64,000 bases of DNA from JAPLDB01 sp038230515 (GTDB lineage Bacteria; Bacteroidota; Bacteroidia; AKYH767-A; 2013-40CM-41-45). Position 1 is the first letter of the stretch; each line of letters begins with the position of its first letter. Below the pieces are notes generated by a model that saw only the letters and a list, made by a program, of their open reading frames with translations, ran no database searches and had not been told where the DNA came from. A program made the translations under genes and the position numbers. This document shows, one piece after another, positions 1 to 10,100 of this stretch. The stretch spans positions 98,271-162,270 of the forward strand of contig JBBRND010000006.1 of NCBI GenBank assembly GCA_038230515.1. The letters are read 5' to 3'.

Positions 1-78
1 AATGTTGTTGGCAAAGGAAGTTCTTGCGTCCGGGCGAACTTCGATGCGGTCGGCTTCTTCTCTGGTAAGTTTTTTCAT
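1..78 (-). CDS. 5' end of an unidentified gene (partial)
   Basis: Reading the minus strand from an ATG at 76-78, 26 codons stay open to the window edge; the peptide begins MKKLTREEADRIEVRPDART. A promoter-like TAACTTTG box lies about 50 nt upstream (128-135). The fragment is too short to identify a family. It is divergent from the T9SS protein at 763, and the gap between them holds a 21-bp repeat array. Confidence 0.55.
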   Translation of the reverse strand, partial: MKKLTREEADRIEVRPDARTSFANNI

Positions 79-127
79 TGCCTTGCTTGTTTAATAAATT
101 GCGTTAAGGTGGAGATGGCTTGCGCTG

Positions 128-135
128 CAAAGTTA
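128..135 (-). promoter_or_regulatory. Bacteroidota -7 promoter box TAACTTTG
   Basis: On the minus strand this matches TAnnTTTG and lies upstream of the minus-strand gene that starts at 78. Confidence 0.4.
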
Positions 136-176
136 ATAACCAGCGGCATTACGCAAACACAATATGTTACCGCGTT

Positions 177-386
177 CGAACTACCGCATGTTGATAACGA
201 TCTACCATATCACGCACACAACCTACAATCTACCGCCTGCGATCTCCGAAATCACGCCTGCGATCTATAGTATCACGCCTTCGATCTCCGAAATCAGGTA
301 AACGATCTATATAATCATAAATACGAACTAAACTATCATATATCTGATCTACTATATGCCGCATACGAACTACGGTAGAACGCGTG
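177..386. repeat. 21-bp degenerate tandem array A (10 units)
   Basis: Ten contiguous units of exactly 21 bp begin at 177, 198, 219, 240, 261, 282, 303, 324, 345 and 366. Most start CGATCT or CGAACT, then have 3-4 variable bases, then an ATCACGCCT-like block that decays in the last four units. In-frame stops (such as ATATAA near 308) rule out a long heptapeptide protein. There are no unique spacers, so it is not a CRISPR. It lies in the gap between divergent genes. Confidence 0.85.
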
Positions 387-762
387 TTATCTTCGGAATG
401 GCGAGGGAGACTTTTTGAGAGAAGCAGGGAATAAAAATGATATTGAAGTCACAAAGAGTTCATCTGTAAATCCGGAGGAACAGTTCAGCATCTGCCACAT
501 CCTTTTTGCAAACGCGGAGAAACTCTTTCTGGGTTTATCCGGAATAATGAATTGTGAAATGTAGATAAGGTAATAAGGTTGCCTCCCTGTAGGTTGCTTT
601 TTCTACGAAAGGTTATCATCACAACTTTTGCAACCTTAGTAGAAAAATGTAAATACATTTTTAAAACCTTATTAGCCCCACCTGCGGTTAAAACAGTGAG
701 CTCATTTTTTTTTGTGCGCTGAAATGGTTTACATTTGATGAACGATTTATTTTTTTGATGAG
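387..762. other. Gene-free stretch with interleaved inverted repeats
   Basis: No convincing gene is seen. TAAGGTTGC (574-582) pairs with GCAACCTTA (630-638), and TTTTTCTAC (598-606) pairs with GTAGAAAAA (639-647). The order 1-2-1'-2' would fold as a pseudoknot in RNA rather than as a nested hairpin. Whether it is transcribed is unknown. Confidence 0.35.
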
Positions 763-2964
763 ATGAAAAAAATTGACACACCCCCAGCCGCTCTCCCTTG
801 CACACTGGCAACCACACAGAGGGGAGTGCCTGCGCGAAGGGCGGCTGTTCAAGTCTCCCTCTGCGCGAAAGATTTTTGTGCGCAAGGGAGAGGGAGATTT
901 AGAGGGTGTGTTCTTACTCTCTTTTTTATTTTTTCTGCTCTGCATTCTTTTTCTCAAAACCCTTTGGTGAAGATGTGGGATAAAAGGTTTGGCGGAACGG
1001 ATCAGGACTACATCACTTGCTTTCAACAAACAAAAGACGGTGGATATATTCTCGGAGGATATTCTCAGTCTGGCATTGGCGGAGACAAGACACAGGCAAC
1101 ATGGGGAGTTGATGATTACTGGATTGTAAAAACAGATTCGCTTGGCAACAAAGAGTGGGATAAAGATTTCGGAGGAACAAATGGTGATGTACTTTATTCA
1201 TTGCAGCAAACGGCTGACGGTGGATATATTCTCGGAGGATCTTCTCTTTCCGGCATTGGCGGAGACAAGACACAGTCAACATGGGGAGGTTATGATTACT
1301 GGATAATAAAAACAGATTCGCTTGGAAACAAAGAGTGGGATAAGGATTTCGGAGGAACAGATTATGACTTCCTTTATTCATTGCAGCAAACGGCTGATGG
1401 AGGATATATTCTTGGAGGAGTTTCTAATTCCGGCATTGGCGGGGACAAGACACAGGATACAATAGGTAGCTTAGATTACTGGGTAATAAAAACAGATTCG
1501 CTTGGCAATAAAGAGTGGGATAAAGATTTCGGAGGAACAGATACTGACTGGTTTTATTCATTACGGCAAACGGCTGACGGAGGATATATTCTCGGAGGAT
1601 ATTCTTATTCCTGCATTGGCGGAGACAAGACACAGGCAACATGGGGAGTTGATGATTTCTGGATTGTAAAAACCGATTCGCTTGGCAACAAAGAGTGGGA
1701 TAAGGATTTCGGAGGAACAAATGATGATGTGCTTCGTTCATTGCAGCAAACGGCTGACGGTGGATATATTCTCGGAGGATTGTCCGCGTCCGGCATTGGC
1801 GGAGACAAGACACAAGCTAATTGGGATATATCAGGAAGTACCTATGATTACTGGATTGTAAAAACCGATTCACTTGGCAACAAAGAGTGGGATAAGGATT
1901 TTGGAGGTACAGGTGATGAAGATAATTTCGGAACTATTTCACAAATCAATGATGGTGGGTATTTACTCTGCGGAACATCTTACTCAAACATAGGCGGAGA
2001 TAAAACTGAAAATAATCTTAACGCAGAACAAACATGGATTGTAAAAACCGATTCATTGGGTAGTAAGCAATGGGATAAAACAATTCTTTCTCCCGGTCAT
2101 GACGAATATGGATTTGCCATTCAAACTATGGACGGATGCTATGCTGTTGCAAGTTGGGATAACGGAGGAATAGGAGGATATAAAACACAAGCGGCATGGG
2201 GTACCTACCCAGATTACTGGCTTGTAAAATTCTGCGATAGCACTTTCATTCAAGCAAACCTTTCGGCAACTCCAAACCTCTGCCCCGGTACCTGCACCGA
2301 TTTTGTAAATCTTTCTTTCAATGCAACTTCATATCAATGGAGTTTCCCCGGAGCCACACCCGATACAAGCACAGCCACCAACCCAGCAAACATTTGCTAT
2401 GCAAACTCCGGCAGCTACGATGTGCAACTCATAGCAACAAACACAAACGGCAGCGATACACTTTTACTTAGCAACTACATTACTGTTTATCCTGCACCCG
2501 CACCGCAGGCAATTGCACAAAGCGGAGATACACTCTTTGCAAATGCAGGAGCAGCAACTTATCAATGGTATTTCAACACAACGATTATTAACGGAGCAAC
2601 AAATTATTTTTATGTAGCACCATCAAGCGGAGATTACAATGTGGTATGTACAGATGCTAATGGCTGCGAGGTGGAAGCGGCTGTCTTCAACGTTATTGCT
2701 TCCGCGCAGTCCGCAGTCTTCAGTCCACAGTCGGCAGAAATACATCCGAATCCTGTCGTTGATAAATTAGAAATCACAGGTTCTTTTCTCAAAGACAAAA
2801 AACAAATAGACATTTCTATTTACAACATGATAGGCGAAAAAATTTACATGGCTCTTGACTGCCAACTGAGGACTGTTTACTGTGGACTTTTCCCTTCCGG
2901 CATGTACTGGCTTGAAGTAACAAGTGGCGAAAAGATTTTCCGCGTCAAGTTCATCAAGGAATAA
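763..2964 (+). CDS. Secreted T9SS type A sorting-domain protein with 60-residue repeats
   Basis: This 733-residue protein is probably exported by Sec and then by T9SS. Its N-terminus is odd: MKKI is followed by about 45 residues encoded by a palindromic repetitive element (776-911) before the hydrophobic signal core LTLFFIFSALHSFSQ. Residues about 70-480 hold some seven copies of a unit of about 60 residues containing KEWDKDFGGT, TADGGYILGG and IVKTDSLGNK; four copies are spaced exactly 180 bp and are very similar at DNA level. A PKD-like domain (about 495-580), an Ig-like domain (about 580-650) and a sorting domain starting HPNPVVDKLEI follow. The PKD-Ig-sorting module is shared with the genes at 61938 and 63543. 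Function is unknown; repeats of this type resemble bladed propellers. ATG at 763 is the only start that keeps the charged N-region. Confidence 0.8.
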   Translation: MKKIDTPPAALPCTLATTQRGVPARRAAVQVSLCAKDFCAQGRGRFRGCVLTLFFIFSALHSFSQNPLVKMWDKRFGGTDQDYITCFQQTKDGGYILGGYSQSGIGGDKTQATWGVDDYWIVKTDSLGNKEWDKDFGGTNGDVLYSLQQTADGGYILGGSSLSGIGGDKTQSTWGGYDYWIIKTDSLGNKEWDKDFGGTDYDFLYSLQQTADGGYILGGVSNSGIGGDKTQDTIGSLDYWVIKTDSLGNKEWDKDFGGTDTDWFYSLRQTADGGYILGGYSYSCIGGDKTQATWGVDDFWIVKTDSLGNKEWDKDFGGTNDDVLRSLQQTADGGYILGGLSASGIGGDKTQANWDISGSTYDYWIVKTDSLGNKEWDKDFGGTGDEDNFGTISQINDGGYLLCGTSYSNIGGDKTENNLNAEQTWIVKTDSLGSKQWDKTILSPGHDEYGFAIQTMDGCYAVASWDNGGIGGYKTQAAWGTYPDYWLVKFCDSTFIQANLSATPNLCPGTCTDFVNLSFNATSYQWSFPGATPDTSTATNPANICYANSGSYDVQLIATNTNGSDTLLLSNYITVYPAPAPQAIAQSGDTLFANAGAATYQWYFNTTIINGATNYFYVAPSSGDYNVVCTDANGCEVEAAVFNVIASAQSAVFSPQSAEIHPNPVVDKLEITGSFLKDKKQIDISIYNMIGEKIYMALDCQLRTVYCGLFPSGMYWLEVTSGEKIFRVKFIKE
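776..911. repeat. MITE-like palindromic element inserted in a signal-peptide region
   Basis: The left end ACACACCCCCAGCC..CTCTCCCTTGCACAC is an imperfect inverted copy of the right end GTGCGCAAGGGAGAGGGAG..AGAGGGTGTG. The element is about 136 bp, more GC-rich than its surroundings, carries no gene of its own and leaves the host reading frame open. Its CTCTCCCTT core resembles the small hairpins at 63631-63668 and 63781-63825. Confidence 0.6.
2706..2740. repeat. Heptamer tandem repeat (GCAGTCN family)
   Basis: Five 7-bp units run in succession: GCAGTCC, GCAGTCT, TCAGTCC, ACAGTCG, GCAGAAA. They encode the linker just before the T9SS sorting domain of the gene at 763. Confidence 0.7.
2857..2891. 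repeat. Heptamer tandem repeat (GCAGTCN family, inverted)
   Basis: Units GACTGCC, AACTGAG, GACTGTT, TACTGTG, GACTTTT are the reverse-complement form of the same family. They sit inside the sorting domain and encode the DCQLRTVYCG segment. Confidence 0.7.
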
Positions 2965-2987
2965 AAAAACTGCGCTTCCCTTTTCAC

Positions 2988-2995
2988 TACTTTTG
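2988..2995 (+). promoter_or_regulatory. Promoter box TACTTTTG for tatC
   Basis: The box matches TAnnTTTG and ends 6 nt before the tatC ATG at 3002, which places transcription initiation at about the start codon and supports that start over any further upstream. Confidence 0.6.
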
Positions 2996-3001
2996 CCGCC
3001 C

Positions 3002-3826
3002 ATGAAATTTTTTTCACGCGGAAAAAACAATGAAGGTGCAGAGATGTCTTTTCTCGATCATCTCGAGGCACTGCGCTGGCACATTGTGCGTTCTACACTT
3101 GTAATTTTTGTTGCTGCCATCGTTTTGTTTTGTTACAAAAATTTTTTGTTTGACGATATTTTACTTGCTCCTAAAAACCCTAACTTCCCTACGTATCATG
3201 TTCTCTGTCGGCTGGCTGATGTGTTTCACATGCCCGAACTATGCGTTACACAAATTGATTTCAGTTTAATAAGCAACGATATTTCGGCACAGTTTACCAC
3301 GCACATGTGGGCGGCTTTGGTTGGCGGTTTGGTAATTGGTTTCCCGTATCTCGCCTATGAACTTTGGAAATTTATAAAGCCGGCTTTAAAAGATAAAGAA
3401 AAAAAGTATGCTCGCGGTGTGGTGTTTTATACTTCGTTTCTTTTTCTGCTTGGTGTGTTGTTCGGATATTACGTAATTACACCGATGTCAGTAAATTTTC
3501 TTGGCACCTATCAGGTAAGCAACGAGGTAAAGAACATGATCACGCTTGACTCATTCATCAGCACGGTTACTACTATGACATTGATAACGGGCATTGTGTT
3601 CGAGCTTCCGATTGCTATTTATTTTCTCTCGAAGATCGGAATCATGTCTCCTTCGTTTATGCGAAAGTATCGCAGACATGCCATCGTGATCATTCTGATT
3701 GTAGCAGCCATCATTACTCCCACGAGTGATGCGCTTACGTTGATGCTTGTTTCCATTCCGTTGTGGTTGCTCTATGAAGTAAGCATTTTTGTGAGCGCTT
3801 ACGTAACAAAAAATAAAAACGCATAA
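3002..3826 (+). CDS. tatC: Twin-arginine translocase subunit TatC
   Basis: TatC is the polytopic inner-membrane receptor of the Tat pathway, which exports folded proteins carrying a twin-arginine signal. The 274-residue product has the family opening FLDHLEALRWHIVRS and about six hydrophobic segments; near the C-terminus come RKYRRHAIV and ITPTSDALTL, which resemble the conserved TatC region before the last helix. Length fits the family. The reading frame stays open upstream into the preceding gene, but ATG 3002 is preferred because of the promoter box ending 6 nt before it. The AhpD-like gene follows 11 nt downstream and is probably cotranscribed. No tatA/B gene is in the window. Confidence 0.95.
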   Translation: MKFFSRGKNNEGAEMSFLDHLEALRWHIVRSTLVIFVAAIVLFCYKNFLFDDILLAPKNPNFPTYHVLCRLADVFHMPELCVTQIDFSLISNDISAQFTTHMWAALVGGLVIGFPYLAYELWKFIKPALKDKEKKYARGVVFYTSFLFLLGVLFGYYVITPMSVNFLGTYQVSNEVKNMITLDSFISTVTTMTLITGIVFELPIAIYFLSKIGIMSPSFMRKYRRHAIVIILIVAAIITPTSDALTLMLVSIPLWLLYEVSIFVSAYVTKNKNA

Positions 3827-3837
3827 CCCGATAAGCC

Positions 3838-4179
3838 ATGCATCCCAAAGTAAAAGAGTTTAATGATTATCGCTCCAAAATGAACGAGCGCATTCTTGCG
3901 GCCGACAACAAAGTGATAAAGCGATTGTATAATCTCGACACAAACACTTATGCCGATGGTGCGCTCAATATAAAAACAAAAGAGATGCTCGGATTGGTTG
4001 CTTCAATGGTTTTGCGTTGTGATGACTGCATCAAATATCATGTGGAGCGATGCAAGGCAGAAGGTGTTTCTGAAGAAGAACTCTTCGAAGTTTTTTCCGT
4101 GGCGAATATTGTGGGGGGGACAATTGTAATTCCTCACACACGAAGAGCCGTTGAATATTGGGATGCGCTGAAGGATTGA
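3838..4179 (+). CDS. Carboxymuconolactone decarboxylase / AhpD-like family protein
   Basis: The 113-residue all-helical protein carries the AhpD-type redox motif RCDDCIKYH (C-x2-C with a following His), preceded by the KTKEMLGLVASM helix. The family includes alkylhydroperoxidase-like thiol reductases and decarboxylases; the paired cysteines favour a redox role, but the substrate is unknown. It is 11 nt after tatC on the same strand and converges on the giant surface-protein gene that ends 15 nt further on. Confidence 0.88.
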   Translation: MHPKVKEFNDYRSKMNERILAADNKVIKRLYNLDTNTYADGALNIKTKEMLGLVASMVLRCDDCIKYHVERCKAEGVSEEELFEVFSVANIVGGTIVIPHTRRAVEYWDALKD

Positions 4180-4194
4180 AAAAGAAAAAGCAAA

Positions 4195-7100
4195 TCACCT
4201 CACCAAACTCACATGCCCCACATATTCATGCGGCTTCTTTTCATTGTCGGTGATGTTAATTTTGTAGATGTACACATCAGATGCACAATCTTCGCCCGTG
4301 TTGTTTGTTTTTCCGTTCCATGCAGCATTGAGTGAGTGCACATCAAGAATTTTTGTTCCCCAACGGTTAAAAATAAATAGCTGCATGTCCGTAATATCAT
4401 AAGCGGTAGCAAAGAAGAAATCATTTTTGCCGTCACCGTTCGGAGTAAATGCATTCGGAATGTAAATAGTGTACTCGCCATAAATTTTTACTTCGCGATA
4501 TGTAGTGTCAAAACACTGATGCTCGGTGGAGACAATTAATTGAATGATAAATTGTCCGGTATCCTGATATACATACACCGGATTTTGAAGGGATGAATTC
4601 CCATTTCCGTCACCGAAGTTCCAACTCCAGTTGGCAGCAATGTAACTTTCATCCATAAATGTAATGCGCGGATTAAAGAACGAAGTTGAATCAGGAGTGA
4701 GTGCAAAATCAGCCACCGGCAATTCGTACACGCGCACTGCGCTATGCTGAACCAATGAATCGGTGCAATCTTCGGGCGTGGTTACATAAAGTGTTACATC
4801 GTAATTTCCGTTCGCAGTATATTCATGAATAAAATTTGTAGTAGTCACAATACCCGAACCATCGCCAATATTCCATTCATAAGTTGAACCCGCAGGTGTG
4901 CTGCTCTGATCGAGAAACGAAACTGTAACCGGTGTGCAACCTTCCGCATTGAGCAAAGAAAAATTTACAAGAGGCAATGGGTTCACAAAAACCTGCGCGG
5001 CATCTGATGCATCATTCACTGTGCAATGATCGCTCACAGAAACAATGTAGGTAGTAGTTGCAGTTGGAAACACAGTTACCTGTTGAGTTACATATCCATC
5101 CGGATTCCAGAAATAAAAATACGGTCCTCCGTTTCCACCGAATGGAGAAACATTCAGTGCTACACTTTGTCCTTCGCAAATCGTATCACCCTCTGAAACG
5201 ATTGCATCAAGCGGAGGATAAACAAAAACAAAACCTGTTTCTGAATTTGAAAGACATCCGTTGGCATCCATTGCCTGAACAGTGTAATCGTTACTGACAG
5301 TTGGTGAAACAAAAATAGTTGCAGAAGTATCTCCTGTAGTCCATAAATAAGTAATGGCGCCAACACCTCCTGTTGCCGCGCAGATAAGTGTTGCCTGCTG
5401 ACCAATGCAAATGGTATCAACAGTTGTAACAGAAAGCAGTACGGGGGCTGGTTCTGCAACAAAGAACGAAGCTGCCCTCACACAAGAGTGCGCATCCAAA
5501 ATAGTAACGGAATAATTTCCTGAAGAAATAGTTGTTGCTGTTGATTGCGTGCTGCCATTCGACCAGATGTAAGTGTATGGCGATACTCCGCCAGATGGAG
5601 TTATCAAAATTGAACCAGTTGAATCTCCATTGCACAAAGCGTTGGAGACGTCCCCTAAAACACTGATCTGCGAAGGAGATGTTATAGTTGCGGGTGCTTC
5701 GTGTATGCAGCCACTGTTGTCGGTAATGGTTACTGAATAATTTCCTACAGCGAGGGAATCAAGAACACTGTCAGTTTCATTATAGTTGTTGTTCCACACG
5801 TAAGAATAGTTGCCGGAGCCACCACTTGCGATAACAGCAACAGCACCATCGCTGCCACCGAAACAATTTACATTGGTGATGAGCAGTTGGGCATCAACCG
5901 GAGTAGGATTAGTGATTGTGATCTGGTCATTTCCTGTGCAACCATGCGCATCGGTTACCGTTACTGAATACAAACCCGCAGAAAGATTCGCAGCGTAATA
6001 AGTATTGCTTGACACAGGACTCCATGTATACGAGTAAGGAGGTGTTCCTCCAACTACCGCTACACTTGCTGTTCCGTTTGCAGAGCCTGAACAGGCAGCA
6101 TTTGTTTCAGTGTGTGTTATTGTAATCGCTATTGGCTCTGTTAACACAACAGAATCGGTTATTGTGCATGAGTGTTGGTCAGTGATCGTAACAAAATAAA
6201 TTCCCGCAGTAAGACTTGAATCAGAATTTAATGTTTCTCCATTTGACCATTGAAAAGAGTAGCCCGGTGATCCACCTGATGGAATTATGGTTGCCCTTCC
6301 ATCGGTTCCACCAAAACAATTTACATTGATGTGTGATGCTGATGTAGCAAGAACTGTTGGCTGAGTAATTGAAACATGAATAGTATCAACACATGAATTT
6401 GCATCCGTCACAGACATTATGTAGTTTCCATAAATTAAATTTGAAAAAACAGTTGATGTCTGTGGCAGACCGCTGTTGATTGAAAACAAAAGCGCTCCGC
6501 TTCCCCCTGTTGTAACTATATTGATGCTGCCATCACTTCCGCCATTGCAATTTACATTTGTGCTTGAGTAGTTGGTGATTTGTGGCGAAGTAAGATCAAC
6601 CAATGCAACCTGCTGAAATGTTTTGCAGCCGTTCGAATCTTTTATTGCAAGATTGTAAGAGCCTTCATTCATTCCGAAGAAATTTGGTTGAGAAGTAAAC
6701 ACCAATCCGCTGTCAACAGAATACAACCAAGGACTTGTGCCTCCTGTTGAGGCGATGAAAATACTTCCGTTACTGTTGCTGCATGTTTCATTTGAAAGAA
6801 CAGAAGAGATAACTAATGAATCCGGCTGAATCAACTGCACCACTGAACTTGCAATACAATTGTTGTGATCATTCACTACAATGAAATAGGTTCCTGCACT
6901 GAGTGAGTCAAAAGTATTTGATGATTGAAATATGACTCCGTTGTCAATACTGTAAGTTAATGCGCCAGTACCACCTGTTGCAAAAATTTTTATTTCGCCT
7001 GCAGGATCATTGTTGCACAACAAATCTTTTGTAAAAACAGAACTGATGTTCGGAGCGAGAAGATTGTTTATCGTAACGGCATTTGTTGCCAAGCAGTTAT

Positions 7101-10100
7101 TCGCATCGTGAACAGTTATTATGTAAGCTCCCGCAAAAAGATTATTAAAAACCGGAGACGATTGAAAGTTTATACTGTCAATGGAATATTGATATGCGCC
7201 TGTTCCACCACTTACGCTCATTGTTGCCGATCCGTTGCTTTGTCCGCAGGCAGCGTTTGTAGCCTGATGAAGAATATTTATTGGAGCAGGTTCGGTAACC
7301 ACAACCGGACTGTTTGCAGAACATGCTGCGGTATCCATAGTCACAATGCTGTAAGAAGCGGCCGCAAGATTTGAAAAAGAATTTGTTGCTTGAAAAGTGA
7401 CTCCATTGTCAATGCTGAATTGCAGCGTTCCCACTCCGCCATTGGCATTGATTATAATTGTTCCTGTCTGATCTCCGTTGCAAAGTTCATTGGTTGAATT
7501 GATCGTTTGTATTATGGGACCATTAAGATTGCTCACTGACACAGTAAAATCTTCTTCACATCCTAATGAATCGTGCAACGTGATAAAATAATTTCCCGAA
7601 GCAAGATTTACAAAGTTGGTATCAGCAGAAAATATTCCTGAGTGATTTATAGAGTATGTGAGTGAGCCGCTTCCTCCCGTTGCGTTTACGGTAACAGAGC
7701 CATTGCTGAAATTACAATTCGAAGGCACACTCTGAAAACTGAAAACAAAAGGAGGGGGCTCTGTAATCGTTACGGTTGAATCAACAGTGCAGTTGTTGGT
7801 ATCGCTGATAAAGATTGTGTATGTATTCGCAACGAGTGAATCAAAAAAAGAAGTCGGCTGAAAATTATTTCCGTTGTCAATGCTGTATTGCAAATTTCCA
7901 CTGCCGCCAATTGTGGTTATTGCAATTGTTCCATTGTCACCACTATTGCAAACAACATCAGTAAGAATTATTGTATTGATTGCGGGCGCTTCTTCAAAGG
8001 GAACCGCAATATCATTGGAATCCACGCAGCCGTTGTTATCCATTACAACCAGATGATACATTCCTGAATCGAGCGAAAAGAAATCAGAATCATTTGCGAA
8101 CTGATTTCCATTTACGCTGAAAGAGTAACCGGGAGTTCCGCCTGTTGTGTGAATATTTATTGAACCATCATTGCGGTCACATTTTTCTGAAGCGATTGTA
8201 GTTGAGAAATTTAAGGTTGTCGGTTCGAAGATCGTAACCGTATCTCTCGCCTCACAATTATTCGTATCGTACACTTCGACAAAATAATTTCCCGGAGCGA
8301 GTAGATCAAAATAAGATGTGCTGTCGAAGTGTAATCCTCCGTCAATGCTGTACATTAACTGCCCATTGCCTCCGGATGCAGTTACATCAATGGTTCCGTT
8401 ATCAAAACCAAAACAAGTAACATCAGTTATTGAAGTTTGATTGATTGCAGGCGAATGATAAATGCCTACTGCAACCTTTGCGCTGTCACTACAACCGTTT
8501 ATGTCCTTCACATAAATAAAATAGAAGTCGGAAAAAATATTCTGGAAAACAGCGCTTGTTTGAAACGTGCTTCCGCTGTCAATACTGTATTGCAAAATTC
8601 CTGTGCCACTTACTGCCGTTAATGTGATGGAGCCGTTTGCGACTCCATCGCAAATTTGCGGAGTTGATTGCACTCCGGTAATTCTCGGACCTGGCGCATC
8701 GCCAATGATGATCGTAGTTGCTTCCACACAACCGTTTGCATCCATCGCTACTACTTTGTAACTGCCCGCAAGGAGATTACTGAAAACATTTGTTGAGACG
8801 AATGACAACCCACCATCATCACTGTAAGTAAAAGCACCTGTTCCTCCGGAAACATTTGCCGTAATAGAACCATTTGCCAATCCACATTCAGCATCTACAA
8901 GAATGACTGACAGAATAATCTGCGGTGGCTGCACAATAGAAAATGTAGCGGTGGAACTGCATCCGTAATTATCCTTCACTACCACATTGTAATTTCCTGC
9001 AGCAAGCGGAGTGAAAACATTTGAATTTAAAAAAGTAATTCCGCCATCAATACTGTATTTAATAGGAGGAGAACCGCCAACAGTATTAATAACAACGCCA
9101 CCATTGGCAGCGCCAAAGCAAGCAACATCCGTAACTGCTAAAGATGAAACAGTGGGAGGTGCTGAAGTGCCAACTACATAATTGCAAATTCGTTCACATC
9201 CTGAAGCATCTCTTACAAGCAGGGCGAGATTTCCGGAAGGAAGATTGGAGAAAGTTGTTGATGCCTGCCATGTTGTTCCTGCATCAATGGAATATTGAAA
9301 CGGCTGCACACCTGTTATCGGAACTAAATGGATTGATCCGTTATTCAAGCCACAAGTAGTATTTGTAAGTCCGCACCACAAGGTTATGTATGCCGGTTCT
9401 ATCACCGTAATAATTCTTCGCGCAGAGCAGTTGTTTTGATCTTTTATGATCACTGTATAAACTCCTCCTGAAAGATTGTTGAAAGAACTGGTTGCAAAAA
9501 ATGTAACTCCGTTATCAATGCTGTATTGTATTGCACCTGTTCCTCCGCTTGCATTTATGGTTATGCTTCCATCTGCTGCCTGAAAACATGATACATCCGT
9601 ATGTAAAACGGAATTGATTACCGGAGCATTCAGGTTATCTACAATAGCAGTGTCATGTGCTAGGCATCCGTTTCCATCTTCAATCACCACAAAATAAATT
9701 CCAGGAGAAAGCATTGTGAAAGTATTGGAGGGCTGAAAAATTTGTCCGTTAGTAATGCTGTAGGTAACCGCACCCACTGTGCCGCTGAGAACATTCAGTG
9801 TGATAGTTCCATCGCTCAATCCGCAGCTTGCAGGAGTTGTAATTATCTGAACATTTATAGGCGGAGGTTGAGTATGAGTTACTGTTGATGTTGCGGTACA
9901 TCCGTTCACATCCGTGACTACAATCTGATAAGTGCCCGCAATTAATTGACTAAACAGGGATGCTGCCTGAAACGACTGACCATTGTTAATGCTATATGAG
10001 TACGGAGGAATGCCGCTGCCAGCGGTTATGTTTATGCTGCCGTCAAATCCGTTGTAGCAAAGAATATTCTGAGTGGCGATGTTGTTGATAGCAGGAAGCG

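Noticed and set aside
177..386. CRISPR array
   Set aside because: Units are contiguous 21-bp copies without unique spacers, and no cas gene is present. The same holds for the other four arrays.
2924..3001. Longer N-terminus for TatC
   Set aside because: It would overlap the preceding gene, and the promoter box at 2988 lies inside it.
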